Assembly: GCA_003158415.1 (NCBI GenBank)
Contig: PMJA01000328.1
Coordinates: forward strand, 4,509 to 11,145
DNA length: 6,637 nt
Reading direction: 5' to 3'
Origin: Methylobacter sp.
GTDB lineage: Bacteria > Pseudomonadota > Gammaproteobacteria > Methylococcales > Methylomonadaceae
The notes below the pieces were generated by a model. That model was not told the origin of the DNA and did no database searches. It saw only the letters and a program-made list of their open reading frames with translations. Both the position numbers and the translations under genes were made by a program. Below, piece after piece: positions 1 through 6,177 of this stretch (positions are counted from its first letter, which is position 1; each line of letters starts with the position of its first letter).

Positions 1-1
1 C

Positions 2-346
2 AAATTGAGTTCCGCATTGCTGAGGATCGGTGTTATGCCGCCACACCCTACGTTTTATTGCAAAAAATCTTGTTATGAACGCGCAGGAATGTATAAGACG
101 GATTATAAAATATCCGCCGATTTTGAGATGCTGGTCAGATTGCTGATCAGGCAAAAAATAGCGTGGTCATTTATTGATAAGGTGACGGTGACCATGAGAT
201 CGGGCGGGGTGAGCAACAGCGGATTTATGATGGGCGTTAAGTTGAACGCGGAAGTTGTCAGGGCGTGCAAAGAAAATGGATTGTATACCCATTGGCTATT
301 GTTGGCGTTGAAACTGCCTATTCGATTGCTTGAGCTAATACGATGA
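2..346 (+). CDS. Family 2 glycosyltransferase, C-terminal fragment (partial at 5' edge)
   Basis: This is the C-terminal end (114 codons and a TGA stop at 344-346) of a cytoplasmic or membrane-associated glycosyltransferase that would transfer a sugar from a nucleotide-sugar donor during surface glycan assembly. The reading frame is open to the left edge (first whole codon AAA at 2-4), so the true start and the GT-A nucleotide-binding half lie outside the window; the TTG at 5 is not a credible start. The visible part carries the block MPPHPTFY followed by a 'YERAGMYKTDYKISADFEMLVRL'-like stretch, the acceptor-side signature of WcaA/WcaE-like GT2 enzymes, in which the Asp-Phe-Glu (usually ADYE/ADYD) segment is conserved, and then the typical MRSGGVSNSG strand. 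The donor and acceptor cannot be told from this fragment. The stop is followed within 60 bases by the acyltransferase gene, so the two are probably co-transcribed. Confidence 0.85.
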   Translation, partial: KLSSALLRIGVMPPHPTFYCKKSCYERAGMYKTDYKISADFEMLVRLLIRQKIAWSFIDKVTVTMRSGGVSNSGFMMGVKLNAEVVRACKENGLYTHWLLLALKLPIRLLELIR

Positions 347-404
347 GTTTGTGTCTATGCAAGTGTCCGTATATTTACGGACGAATAAGCACAGCACCCT
401 AAAG

Positions 405-2384
405 ATGCCATATATGATATATAATTATCGACCAGAAATAGATGGCCTTCGAGCTGTTGCAGTCCTTGCGGTCATAGCAAATCATTTAAATAGCGTCATA
501 TTGCCCGGCGGTTACTTGGGCGTAGACATTTTTTTTGTTATTTCAGGATATGTAATAACGTCATCTCTCCAAAACGGTGCGAACGCTTCTTTAGGCCGAC
601 TGTTAATAGACTTCTATTCAAGACGAATTAAACGCCTTGCCCCTGCCCTCATCACAATAGTCATTTTTTTCTCTGTATTGATTAGATTGTTTGTCCCAGA
701 TACTAAAGCCTACGCGCTAACTGGGGTCTCTTCTTTGTTTGGTATATCCAACATCTTTCTTTATACTCAAGCGATTGACTATTTTGGGCAGAGCGCTAAA
801 ACAAATCCATTTACCCACACTTGGTCATTGGGCGTTGAGGAGCAGTTTTACTTAATCTTCCCTTTGCTCTTTATGTGGCGCGCAGGCCAGTCTAACTCAA
901 ATCAAAAACTTCGATTAATTGTGCTGAGCGGTCTATCATTAGCCTCTCTATTAGCGTATGTAATCACCTATTATATAGACCAACCGGCAGCCTATTTTCT
1001 CATGCCATTTCGATTTTGGGAGTTGGGGGTAGGATGTATTTTGGCGTTTGGAACGAAGCACTTCAATCAATTCTTTATTCCATTTTTCCAAAAAATAAAT
1101 CCGGCCCGCCCTTCATTTTTTATCCTTGTTGGCTTATGTATTCCTGAGCAGTACACAGTTTTCGCCACGGTGTTCGTCGTCTTATCAACGGTCGCACTGA
1201 TCGGCTCTCTCAAGCCGCAATCATTCACTTTTAGAATTCTTACCTATCCTGCTGTTGTTTACATGGGATTAATTTCCTATTCTTTATATCTATGGCATTG
1301 GTGCATCATTTGCTTGAGTCGCTGGACTATTGGAATTTACGCATGGTCCATGCCATTTCAGTTAATATTAATTTTCGCACTTGCAATAGTTTCATACCAT
1401 TTCATCGAAAAGCCTCTTCGGAAAGCGGATTGGTTCAACCAAAAATTGATGACGATCGCCATCGGTTTGGCCGGGTTTGTAGCAGCATCGGCAGTCATAC
1501 TGCTCACTCAGAGATTTGGATTTCCCCAGTTTTCTGGAGTTTATGATAAAAACGAAATTGGATATATATCCCCTATGCCTGGATACAAGGCTAAATATAG
1601 CGGGCGCGAAATCGACAAGTGCTTTGCGCATACCATCTTTTCCACGAACACCGAGGGGCACGCAGGCAACATCACGCGCTGCTTGGCAATTAACGGATCG
1701 ACGACTCTTCTGACTTTTGTAGGTGACAGCCACGCGATGGATCTTTTCCCAATGGCGGATAAGATTTACAACACGGGAGAAGCATCCGTATTGAATATAT
1801 TCAGTCCAGGATGCCGGGTGCCCCCTACTCCAGACGAGGATGTATCATGCGCATTTATAACAAGCCTCATTAAATACTTATCAGAAAACCGATCTGAAAG
1901 ATTAGTGCTTGTAATCCGGTCTAATTATTCGCCAAAATTTGCGGATGGCACACTATCTTCCTATTCCAAGGTTCTTGAGCGTTTCTTAAACGAAAATGTC
2001 CCAAAAAATTTGAATATTGTGTATTTTGCGCCTTCGCCAAAATACAATGCTATTGGCCCTGGAAGTTATTGCAGCCGACAGTGGTTCAGGCCAGAATGGG
2101 CTATATCAGATAAATGCAAAAATGGATTTGCTGAGAATCGAAATGAGCAATTAGCCCGCCGTAAGGACTTTTTTGACTACTTGCGGAATCTTGAGAAGAC
2201 CCACTCAAACTTCTATGTATATGATCCTTTTGATGTACTTTGCGGCTCGACGAGCAAATTCTGCTCGCCGCTTCGAGAAGGCGGGCGACTGATATATCGC
2301 GATTCAAGCCATCTTACCGAAGAGGGATCTGAACTGTTAAGTAAACCATTCCAAGAGTTCCTGGAGAAACACAAGTTGTTATAG
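405..2384 (+). CDS. OafA/YrhL-type acyltransferase (AT3) fused to a C-terminal SGNH domain
   Basis: This is an inner-membrane O-acyltransferase that probably moves an acyl (often acetyl) group onto a surface polysaccharide; the donor and target sugar cannot be read from the sequence. Numbering from ATG 405 gives 659 residues. The AT3 half shows EIDGLRAVAVL with a nearby His27, GGYLGVDIFFVISGY (35-49), the RRIKRLAPAL block (73-82), HTWSLGVEEQFY (138-149), SYSLYLWHW (291-299) and FIEKPLR (333-339), embedded in about ten hydrophobic helices. After a last helix (about 350-367) comes a periplasmic SGNH domain with FVGDSHA (Gly440-Asp441-Ser442, nucleophile Ser442) and DSSH (Asp633, His636). Eight cysteines (406, 426, 470, 482, 556, 571, 613, 620) fall in this domain and could form disulfides. 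The length matches AT3-SGNH fusions. The start is uncertain: GTG 351, ATG 405 and ATG 414 are in frame, none with a strong ribosome site; family alignment favours 405 or 414. Confidence 0.93.
   Translation: MPYMIYNYRPEIDGLRAVAVLAVIANHLNSVILPGGYLGVDIFFVISGYVITSSLQNGANASLGRLLIDFYSRRIKRLAPALITIVIFFSVLIRLFVPDTKAYALTGVSSLFGISNIFLYTQAIDYFGQSAKTNPFTHTWSLGVEEQFYLIFPLLFMWRAGQSNSNQKLRLIVLSGLSLASLLAYVITYYIDQPAAYFLMPFRFWELGVGCILAFGTKHFNQFFIPFFQKINPARPSFFILVGLCIPEQYTVFATVFVVLSTVALIGSLKPQSFTFRILTYPAVVYMGLISYSLYLWHWCIICLSRWTIGIYAWSMPFQLILIFALAIVSYHFIEKPLRKADWFNQKLMTIAIGLAGFVAASAVILLTQRFGFPQFSGVYDKNEIGYISPMPGYKAKYSGREIDKCFAHTIFSTNTEGHAGNITRCLAINGSTTLLTFVGDSHAMDLFPMADKIYNTGEASVLNIFSPGCRVPPTPDEDVSCAFITSLIKYLSENRSERLVLVIRSNYSPKFADGTLSSYSKVLERFLNENVPKNLNIVYFAPSPKYNAIGPGSYCSRQWFRPEWAISDKCKNGFAENRNEQLARRKDFFDYLRNLEKTHSNFYVYDPFDVLCGSTSKFCSPLREGGRLIYRDSSHLTEEGSELLSKPFQEFLEKHKLL
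2246..2277. repeat. Compound inverted repeat inside the acyltransferase gene
   Basis: Within the SGNH-coding part, CGAGCA (2251-2256) and TGCTCG (2262-2267) form a perfect 6-bp stem around a 5-base loop. CTCGA (2246-2250) and TCGAG (2273-2277) form an outer inverted pair, and GCGGC (2242-2246) also complements GCCGC (2267-2271), so two outer pairings compete. No T-run follows, so it is not an intrinsic terminator. It may be a chance result of the codons for CGSTSKFCSPL. Confidence 0.4.
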
Positions 2385-2401
2385 CTTCGATTTTACTTAA
2401 G

Positions 2402-2444
2402 TATACTGTGAACGGTCACTACGGTTTAAAATACACTGTGATCG
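2402..2444. repeat. Two 13-bp near-identical direct repeats, 30 bp apart, upstream of the promoter (possible operator)
   Basis: TATACTGTGAACG (2402-2414) and TACACTGTGATCG (2432-2444) match at 11 of 13 positions and share the unbroken core ACTGTGA at 2405-2411 and 2435-2441. The offset is exactly 30 bp, close to three helical turns, so both cores would face nearly the same side of the helix. The first copy is also half of a dyad, GTGA-ACGG-TCAC (2408-2419). The pair ends about 25 bp upstream of the predicted -35 box at 2470, a usual place for an activator. A regulator binding here is an inference. The half-site TGTGA resembles CRP-type sites, but the 4-base spacer of the dyad does not fit the CRP consensus. 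Confidence 0.4.
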
Positions 2445-2469
2445 CAAAATTCTCCATAGAGGCTATGAC

Positions 2470-2499
2470 TTGACGCCGTGTCGTAGGGTCTTGTATATT
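2470..2499 (+). promoter_or_regulatory. Predicted sigma70-type promoter of the carbamoyltransferase operon
   Basis: The -35 box TTGACG (2470-2475) has five of six consensus bases, and the -10 box TATATT (2494-2499) also has five of six, with an 18-bp spacer. Transcription would begin near 2505-2507, giving a leader of about 90 nt before the ATG at 2596. It lies in the only long non-coding stretch of the window, directly before the operon. The prediction rests on hexamer match and position alone. Confidence 0.6.
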
Positions 2500-2527
2500 G
2501 GCCGTCTTCGGTTCCGACTTCATTGAA

Positions 2528-2553
2528 ACCCATAACCCCTGTTATGCGGGGGT
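2528..2553 (+). promoter_or_regulatory. Leader inverted repeats with alternative hairpins
   Basis: In the predicted leader, CATAAC (2531-2536) and GTTATG (2541-2546) form a perfect 6-bp stem with loop CCCT. The overlapping ACCCC (2535-2539) can instead pair with GGGGT (2549-2553). Because bases 2535-2539 and the GTTATG arm are shared or looped out, the two small hairpins exclude each other; alternatively ACC (2528-2530) and GGT (2551-2553) extend the first stem across a 4-base bulge. No T-run follows, so it is not an intrinsic terminator. It could be an RNA control element, a DNA operator, or chance; no known riboswitch was recognised. Confidence 0.35.
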
Positions 2554-2595
2554 GTCGTATACCGTTTCGCTATCGTATAGTATTAAAAGGGCAAT

Positions 2596-4461
2596 ATGAA
2601 AACAATTTTGGGTATTTCTGCATACTACCATGATTCAGCAGCTGCATTAATAATCGATGGTAAGATTGTTGCCGCCGCGCAAGAAGAAAGATTTACAAGA
2701 AAAAAACACACGCCGGATTTTCCGGTCAATGCCATAAAATTTTGCCTGGAATATTCCGGTTGCAGTATTGATGAATTAGATGCTGTCGTTTTTTATGACA
2801 AACCATTATTGAAATTTGAAAGGCTATTAGAGACTTATTACGCATTTGCGCCAAAAGGATTGCGCCAATTTCTTACAGCCATACCGGTCTGGCTTAAAGA
2901 GAAAATGTTTTTAAAGAAGCTGCTTTATGAAGGGTTGGCGGAAGTTGAAAATTACGATAAAAAGAAATTACGCCTTTTGTTTACAGAGCATCACTTTTCG
3001 CATGCGGCCAGCGCTTTTTATCCGTCGCCTTATCAGGAAGCTGCCATATTAACCGTTGACGGTGTGGGTGAATGGGCGACTGCGTCCATTTGTCATGGCA
3101 AAGACAATAAAATAACCATGCTTAAGGAGATGAAATTTCCGCATTCCGTCGGGCTTCTTTACTCGGCGTTTACCTATTATCTTGGTTTTAGGGTAAATTC
3201 GGGCGAATATAAATTAATGGGATTAGCGCCCTACGGAAATCCGGATGCAAAGCAAACCAATGAATTCATTCGTTTAATCAAAGAACATATTGTTTCCATT
3301 AAAGATGACGGCTCCATTTGGTTAAATCAGGATTATTTTAACTATGCGACCGGGCTCAAAATGGTTAAAGCGAAAAAGTGGGAACTGCTTTTTGGTTTTC
3401 CCGCCGTAAAACCGGATGGTGATATTGAACAAAAGCATTGTAATTTGGCTTACGCAATTCAAAATGTAACGGAAGAAATCGTTTTGAAAATGGCTAAAGA
3501 GGCGAAAAAAATTACCGGGGCGGATTACTTATGCCTGGCAGGCGGCGTGGCACTTAATTGCGTAGCCAATGGCAAGCTTTTGAAAGCAAACCTGTTTAAA
3601 GATATTTTTATTCAACCGGCTGCAGGTGATGCGGGTGCTGCGTTAGGAGCCGCACAAATGGCTCATTATATGTATTTTGAGCAAAAGCGCACAGTCACAG
3701 GGGATAGCGATTCTATGCAAGGCGCCTATCTGGGACCTGATTTTTCAGATAAAGAGGCTATTATTGCGTTTAAAAAACATAAAGCCGTCTATAAAAAAAT
3801 TGATGGTTTTGATGATTTATGTAATAACGTTGCCGGTTTGCTTGATGAGGGTAATGTGGTGGGGTGGTTTCAGGGCAGAATGGAGTTTGGGCCCAGATCA
3901 TTAGGCAATCGCAGCATATTAGGCGATGCTAGAAATAGTGAAATGCAGAGAAAATTAAACCTGAAAATAAAATATAGGGAAGGTTTTAGGCCGTTTGCGC
4001 CGTCTGTTTTGATCGAGAGCTCAAAAGATTTTTTTGATTTATCGGGCACTTCGCCCTACATGTTGTTTGTTGCAGACGTCAATAAAAACAGACGAAAAAA
4101 TCTGCCCGACAATTACCAGGAATTGGATTTATGGGAAAAACTCTATCTTGAAAGAAGCGATATTCAGTCAATTACGCACTTGGATTTTTCCGCCCGGGTA
4201 CAGACTGTTCACAAAGAAACCAATCCCCGATATTGGCAACTGATCAATGCCTTTAAAGAAAAAACAGCTTATGGTCTTGTTGTTAATACCAGTTTTAATG
4301 TGAGAGGCGAGCCGATAGTCTGTACTCCGGAAGATGCTTACAAATGCTTTATGCGTACAGAAATGGATTATTTGGTGGTCAATGATTTTCTTTTATGCAA
4401 AACGGAGCAGCCCGATTGGGAAAACAGAGAAAAATGGATGGAAAAGTTTAAGTTGGATTGA
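2596..4461 (+). CDS. NodU/CmcH (SxtI-like) family O-carbamoyltransferase
   Basis: This 621-residue enzyme is predicted to transfer a carbamoyl group from carbamoyl phosphate to a hydroxyl of a sugar or other acceptor in the cytoplasm; in this family the reaction uses ATP and passes through carbamoyl-adenylate, as known for TobZ. The N-terminal Kae1-like domain (Carbam_trans_N) starts at once with GISAYYHDSAAAL (6-18) and EERFTRKKH, carries EHHFSHA (131-137; His132 and His136 as the HxxxH metal pair), VDGVGEW with Asp155, LAGGVALNCVANGKL (314-328) and PAAGDAGAALGAA with Asp345. The C-terminal domain shows GRMEFGPRSLGNRSI (427-441), REGFRPFAPS (461-470) and NTSFNVRGEPIVCTPEDAY (564-582). The length is usual for the family and no key motif is missing. 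AAAAGGG at 2585-2591 is a good ribosome site for ATG 2596. It is the first gene of a four-gene operon, followed by two small membrane proteins that also accompany sxtI-like genes. The acceptor is unknown; a glycan precursor is inferred from context. Confidence 0.96.
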   Translation: MKTILGISAYYHDSAAALIIDGKIVAAAQEERFTRKKHTPDFPVNAIKFCLEYSGCSIDELDAVVFYDKPLLKFERLLETYYAFAPKGLRQFLTAIPVWLKEKMFLKKLLYEGLAEVENYDKKKLRLLFTEHHFSHAASAFYPSPYQEAAILTVDGVGEWATASICHGKDNKITMLKEMKFPHSVGLLYSAFTYYLGFRVNSGEYKLMGLAPYGNPDAKQTNEFIRLIKEHIVSIKDDGSIWLNQDYFNYATGLKMVKAKKWELLFGFPAVKPDGDIEQKHCNLAYAIQNVTEEIVLKMAKEAKKITGADYLCLAGGVALNCVANGKLLKANLFKDIFIQPAAGDAGAALGAAQMAHYMYFEQKRTVTGDSDSMQGAYLGPDFSDKEAIIAFKKHKAVYKKIDGFDDLCNNVAGLLDEGNVVGWFQGRMEFGPRSLGNRSILGDARNSEMQRKLNLKIKYREGFRPFAPSVLIESSKDFFDLSGTSPYMLFVADVNKNRRKNLPDNYQELDLWEKLYLERSDIQSITHLDFSARVQTVHKETNPRYWQLINAFKEKTAYGLVVNTSFNVRGEPIVCTPEDAYKCFMRTEMDYLVVNDFLLCKTEQPDWENREKWMEKFKLD

Positions 4462-4484
4462 TTGTGAAAAAATAATTCGGGAGA

Positions 4485-4500
4485 TGGTTATCATTAACCA
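4485..4500 (+). repeat. Perfect hairpin between the carbamoyltransferase and the DUF5989 gene
   Basis: TGGTTA (4485-4490) and TAACCA (4495-4500) form a perfect 6-bp inverted repeat with a 4-base loop TCAT. It fills the middle of the 59-base gap after the carbamoyltransferase stop and ends 6 bases before the ribosome site of the next gene. It lacks a T-run and is AT-rich, so it is not a convincing terminator; an RNA-processing or translation-control role is possible but unproven. Confidence 0.45.
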
Positions 4501-4506
4501 AACAAT

Positions 4507-4514
4507 AAGGGGAA
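4507..4514 (+). promoter_or_regulatory. Ribosome binding site of the small DUF5989-like gene
   Basis: AAGGGGAA lies 6 bases before ATG 4521. It is one of the stronger Shine-Dalgarno matches in the window and supports translation of the 49-codon gene that follows. Confidence 0.6.
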
Positions 4515-4520
4515 ATAATA

Positions 4521-4670
4521 ATGGAATTTTTAAAAGATATTTGGCTCTTTATGAAAGAGCGGAAAAAGTTTTGGTTAGCGCCTGTCATCATCATATTGCT
4601 GCTGTTAGGTGTGCTCATTGTATTTAGCAGCGGCAGCGCTCTTGCGCCGTTTATTTATACGCTATTTTAA
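4521..4670 (+). CDS. DUF5989-like small membrane protein (49 aa, SxtK-type partner)
   Basis: This is a 49-residue protein with a charged N-terminal amphipathic stretch (MEFLKDIWLFMKERKKFW), one hydrophobic helix (about 18-36, LAPVIIILLLLGVLIVF) and a short C-terminal tail ending SGSALAPFIYTLF. The ERKKFWLAP block and the SALAPFIYTLF end are what I know as the hallmarks of DUF5989 proteins, which are encoded beside NodU/CmcH carbamoyltransferases, including the saxitoxin cluster. The function is unknown. The positive residues before the helix suggest the N-terminus stays in the cytoplasm, where it could touch the carbamoyltransferase. It has a good ribosome site (AAGGGGAA at 4507-4514), ends in TAA at 4668-4670, and is followed 17 bases later by the SxtJ-like gene, so it sits squarely in the operon. 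The gene is short enough to be dropped by length-filtered gene callers. The exact link to SxtK is from memory and less certain than the DUF5989 call. Confidence 0.85.
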   Translation: MEFLKDIWLFMKERKKFWLAPVIIILLLLGVLIVFSSGSALAPFIYTLF

Positions 4671-4687
4671 AACAGGGAAGGATAGGC

Positions 4688-5047
4688 ATGAAAACAGATA
4701 CGTCAAAATCAACAATTTTAGTTATTTCAATGGGTTTTTTAATCCTTTATCTGGTTTTTCACTGGCAATGGGCGGTCATGGTTGCGCTTGTGGTTGGAGT
4801 TGTTGGAGTATTATCCAGCTATTTAAGTCAGAAAATTGAATGGGTTTGGATGAAAATAGCCCAATTGCTGGGGTACATAATTCCCAATATTTTACTAACG
4901 CTTATGTTTTTCCTTTTTCTGTACCCCATATCACTGCTTTCCAAGCTCTTTAGCAAAGACCCATTGATGCTGTCCAATCAGTATAAAACCTATTTCATCG
5001 ACATAAACAAAGAAATAGATAAGAAAAGTTTTGAGAAAACCTGGTGA
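4688..5047 (+). CDS. SxtJ-family membrane protein
   Basis: This 119-residue integral membrane protein has three hydrophobic segments: about 9-25 (ILVISMGFLILYLVFHW), 28-46 (AVMVALVVGVVGVLSSYL) and 62-86. Between helices 2 and 3 is a loop with the Trp-rich motif EWVWMKIAQLLG, and after helix 3 comes LFSKDPL (87-93) and a polar tail ending SFEKTW. This pattern (WxxIAxxLG, then a long Phe-rich helix ending in PIxLLxxLFxKDP, and a C-terminal FEKxW/F) matches SxtJ-like proteins found next to carbamoyltransferases. Its biochemical role is unknown; a scaffold or presenter of a membrane-bound acceptor is an inference. AGGGAAGGA (4674-4682) is a strong ribosome site 5 bases before ATG 4688. The stop is 6 bases before the next start, showing tight translation coupling. 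Confidence 0.88.
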   Translation: MKTDTSKSTILVISMGFLILYLVFHWQWAVMVALVVGVVGVLSSYLSQKIEWVWMKIAQLLGYIIPNILLTLMFFLFLYPISLLSKLFSKDPLMLSNQYKTYFIDINKEIDKKSFEKTW

Positions 5048-5053
5048 GTATTT

Positions 5054-6127
5054 ATGGCTTTTGATATAAAAAGAAGGATAATTTTCCCTGTTATTTTACT
5101 TGCGCTTAGTACGGTAATCGCGCTATCAATTGCCGAAATTTCTTTACGAGTATTAAAAATAGGCTACGGCAACGCGCCGCAGGAGTCACATCCCATATTC
5201 CACCATGTTCATCCGGCGGAATATAGGTTTTTATCGTATAACCCAACCGGTGAATATGGCGGTCATGAAATTTATTATGATGCGGACAGGTTGGTGGCTA
5301 ATCCTAGTGAAACTCATGAAAAAAAACCTGATTCCGCTTGTCGGGTGGCATTTCTTGGCGATTCGTTCACAGAAGCAGGACAAGTCGCTTATGGCGATTC
5401 ATTTGTCGGCATACTGGAACATAATTCAGGTTGCACGATAAAAAATTATGGGGTGTCGAGCTATAGCCCCATTTTTTATCTTTTGCAGTGGCGGGAGCAG
5501 GTTATAAAATTTAAGCCGACGATTGTCATAGTGCAACTATACAGTAATGACATTTCGGGCGATCAAGACTATATAAAAATAGCAAAAAAGGATGTGAACG
5601 GTGAGGTGATAGCGGTACCTGATCATGAAGGCGGCTGGTTAACAAGGCAGCTTAGAAAATCATATTTGATACGATTTCTTCGTAAAGTGCAATTGCAGTT
5701 GCTGTGGGTTTATGAAAACAGGGAAAAAGATAAAAATATTGTTGCCGGTATGGTGGAAGAAAATCCCGATATTACTAAATTAAGTGCTGACCTGATCAAA
5801 ACATTAGCGGGAGAAGTTGAGGCTACCGGCGCGCAATTCGTACTGACTGTTGTCCCCTCCAAGTTTAGGATTGTGAATAACATCATAGACAATCAAACAC
5901 CACAGTTTTCAGACAAATGGAAGGTTTTTTCGCAAAAAAATAACATATCGTTTATGGACTTAACCCAGCCTTTTGAAAAAGAGGCGAAAAAAGGTGTGCA
6001 ACTGTTTTTTGACAGTGACATACATTTTAACGAAAACGGGCATAGGATCGTTGCTTCTGAGTTGGTCAAGCATTATCCAAACCTATTCAGGCCCATTAAT
6101 ATTCGTAGTAGTGAACTGAGTCGTTAG
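5054..6127 (+). CDS. Membrane-anchored SGNH/GDSL hydrolase family protein
   Basis: This 357-residue protein has an N-terminal signal anchor (RR at 7-8, then a hydrophobic helix about 9-29) and a large extracytoplasmic SGNH domain. The catalytic blocks are visible: FLGDSFTEAG with Ser104 as nucleophile, NYGVSSYSP with Gly133 as oxyanion glycine, QLYSNDISGD with Asn165, and FDSDIHFNENGH with Asp322 and His324 (DxH form). It would act as an esterase, or as an acyl- or carbamoyl-ester transferase or remover, on a glycan at the periplasmic face; which one cannot be told from the sequence. Such proteins often close carbamoyltransferase-DUF5989-SxtJ operons. The start ATG 5054 is preceded by GGTGAG (5043-5048), a weak ribosome site overlapping the stop of the previous gene, so translation is probably coupled. 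No terminator was found after the stop. Confidence 0.93.
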   Translation: MAFDIKRRIIFPVILLALSTVIALSIAEISLRVLKIGYGNAPQESHPIFHHVHPAEYRFLSYNPTGEYGGHEIYYDADRLVANPSETHEKKPDSACRVAFLGDSFTEAGQVAYGDSFVGILEHNSGCTIKNYGVSSYSPIFYLLQWREQVIKFKPTIVIVQLYSNDISGDQDYIKIAKKDVNGEVIAVPDHEGGWLTRQLRKSYLIRFLRKVQLQLLWVYENREKDKNIVAGMVEENPDITKLSADLIKTLAGEVEATGAQFVLTVVPSKFRIVNNIIDNQTPQFSDKWKVFSQKNNISFMDLTQPFEKEAKKGVQLFFDSDIHFNENGHRIVASELVKHYPNLFRPINIRSSELSR

Positions 6128-6177
6128 CTGCAAAATTCATGCGCGTTCCTGGGCGTTATGATTAACAAATGAGGAAG

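Noticed and set aside
5..7. TTG at 5 as the start of the first gene
   Set aside because: The frame is open to the window edge and the protein lacks the N-terminal GT domain, so it is the cut end of a longer gene.
1392..1733. Minus-strand open frame inside the acyltransferase
   Set aside because: It has no recognisable motif and overlaps a well-supported coding frame; the minus-strand frames at 2101-2307, 5710-5892 and 6405-6635 are rejected for the same reason.
2408..2419. GTGAACGGTCAC as a CRP site
   Set aside because: CRP sites have TGTGA-N6-TCACA; here the spacer is 4 bases and the right half is TCACT.
2385..2430. Intrinsic terminator after the acyltransferase
   Set aside because: The only dyad here is 4 bp long and is not followed by a T-run.
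2499..2515. Sigma54 promoter starting at TGGC 2499
   Set aside because: No GC dinucleotide lies at the required -12 distance from the GG.
2545..2634. Short leader peptide from ATG 2545 running into the carbamoyltransferase
   Set aside because: It has no ribosome site and no repeated regulatory codons, so it cannot be separated from chance.
4334..4627. 97-codon + strand frame across the carbamoyltransferase end and the DUF5989 gene
   Set aside because: It overlaps two genes with clear family motifs and its own protein has no family-like pattern.
4609..4839. 76-codon + strand frame overlapping the DUF5989 and SxtJ genes
   Set aside because: It is a shadow frame; the SxtJ frame has the helices, motifs and ribosome site.
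6134..6162. Promoter for the epimerase with -10 TATGAT at 6157
   Set aside because: The matching -35 position reads AATTCA, a poor match, and the box is only 7-16 bases from the candidate start codons.
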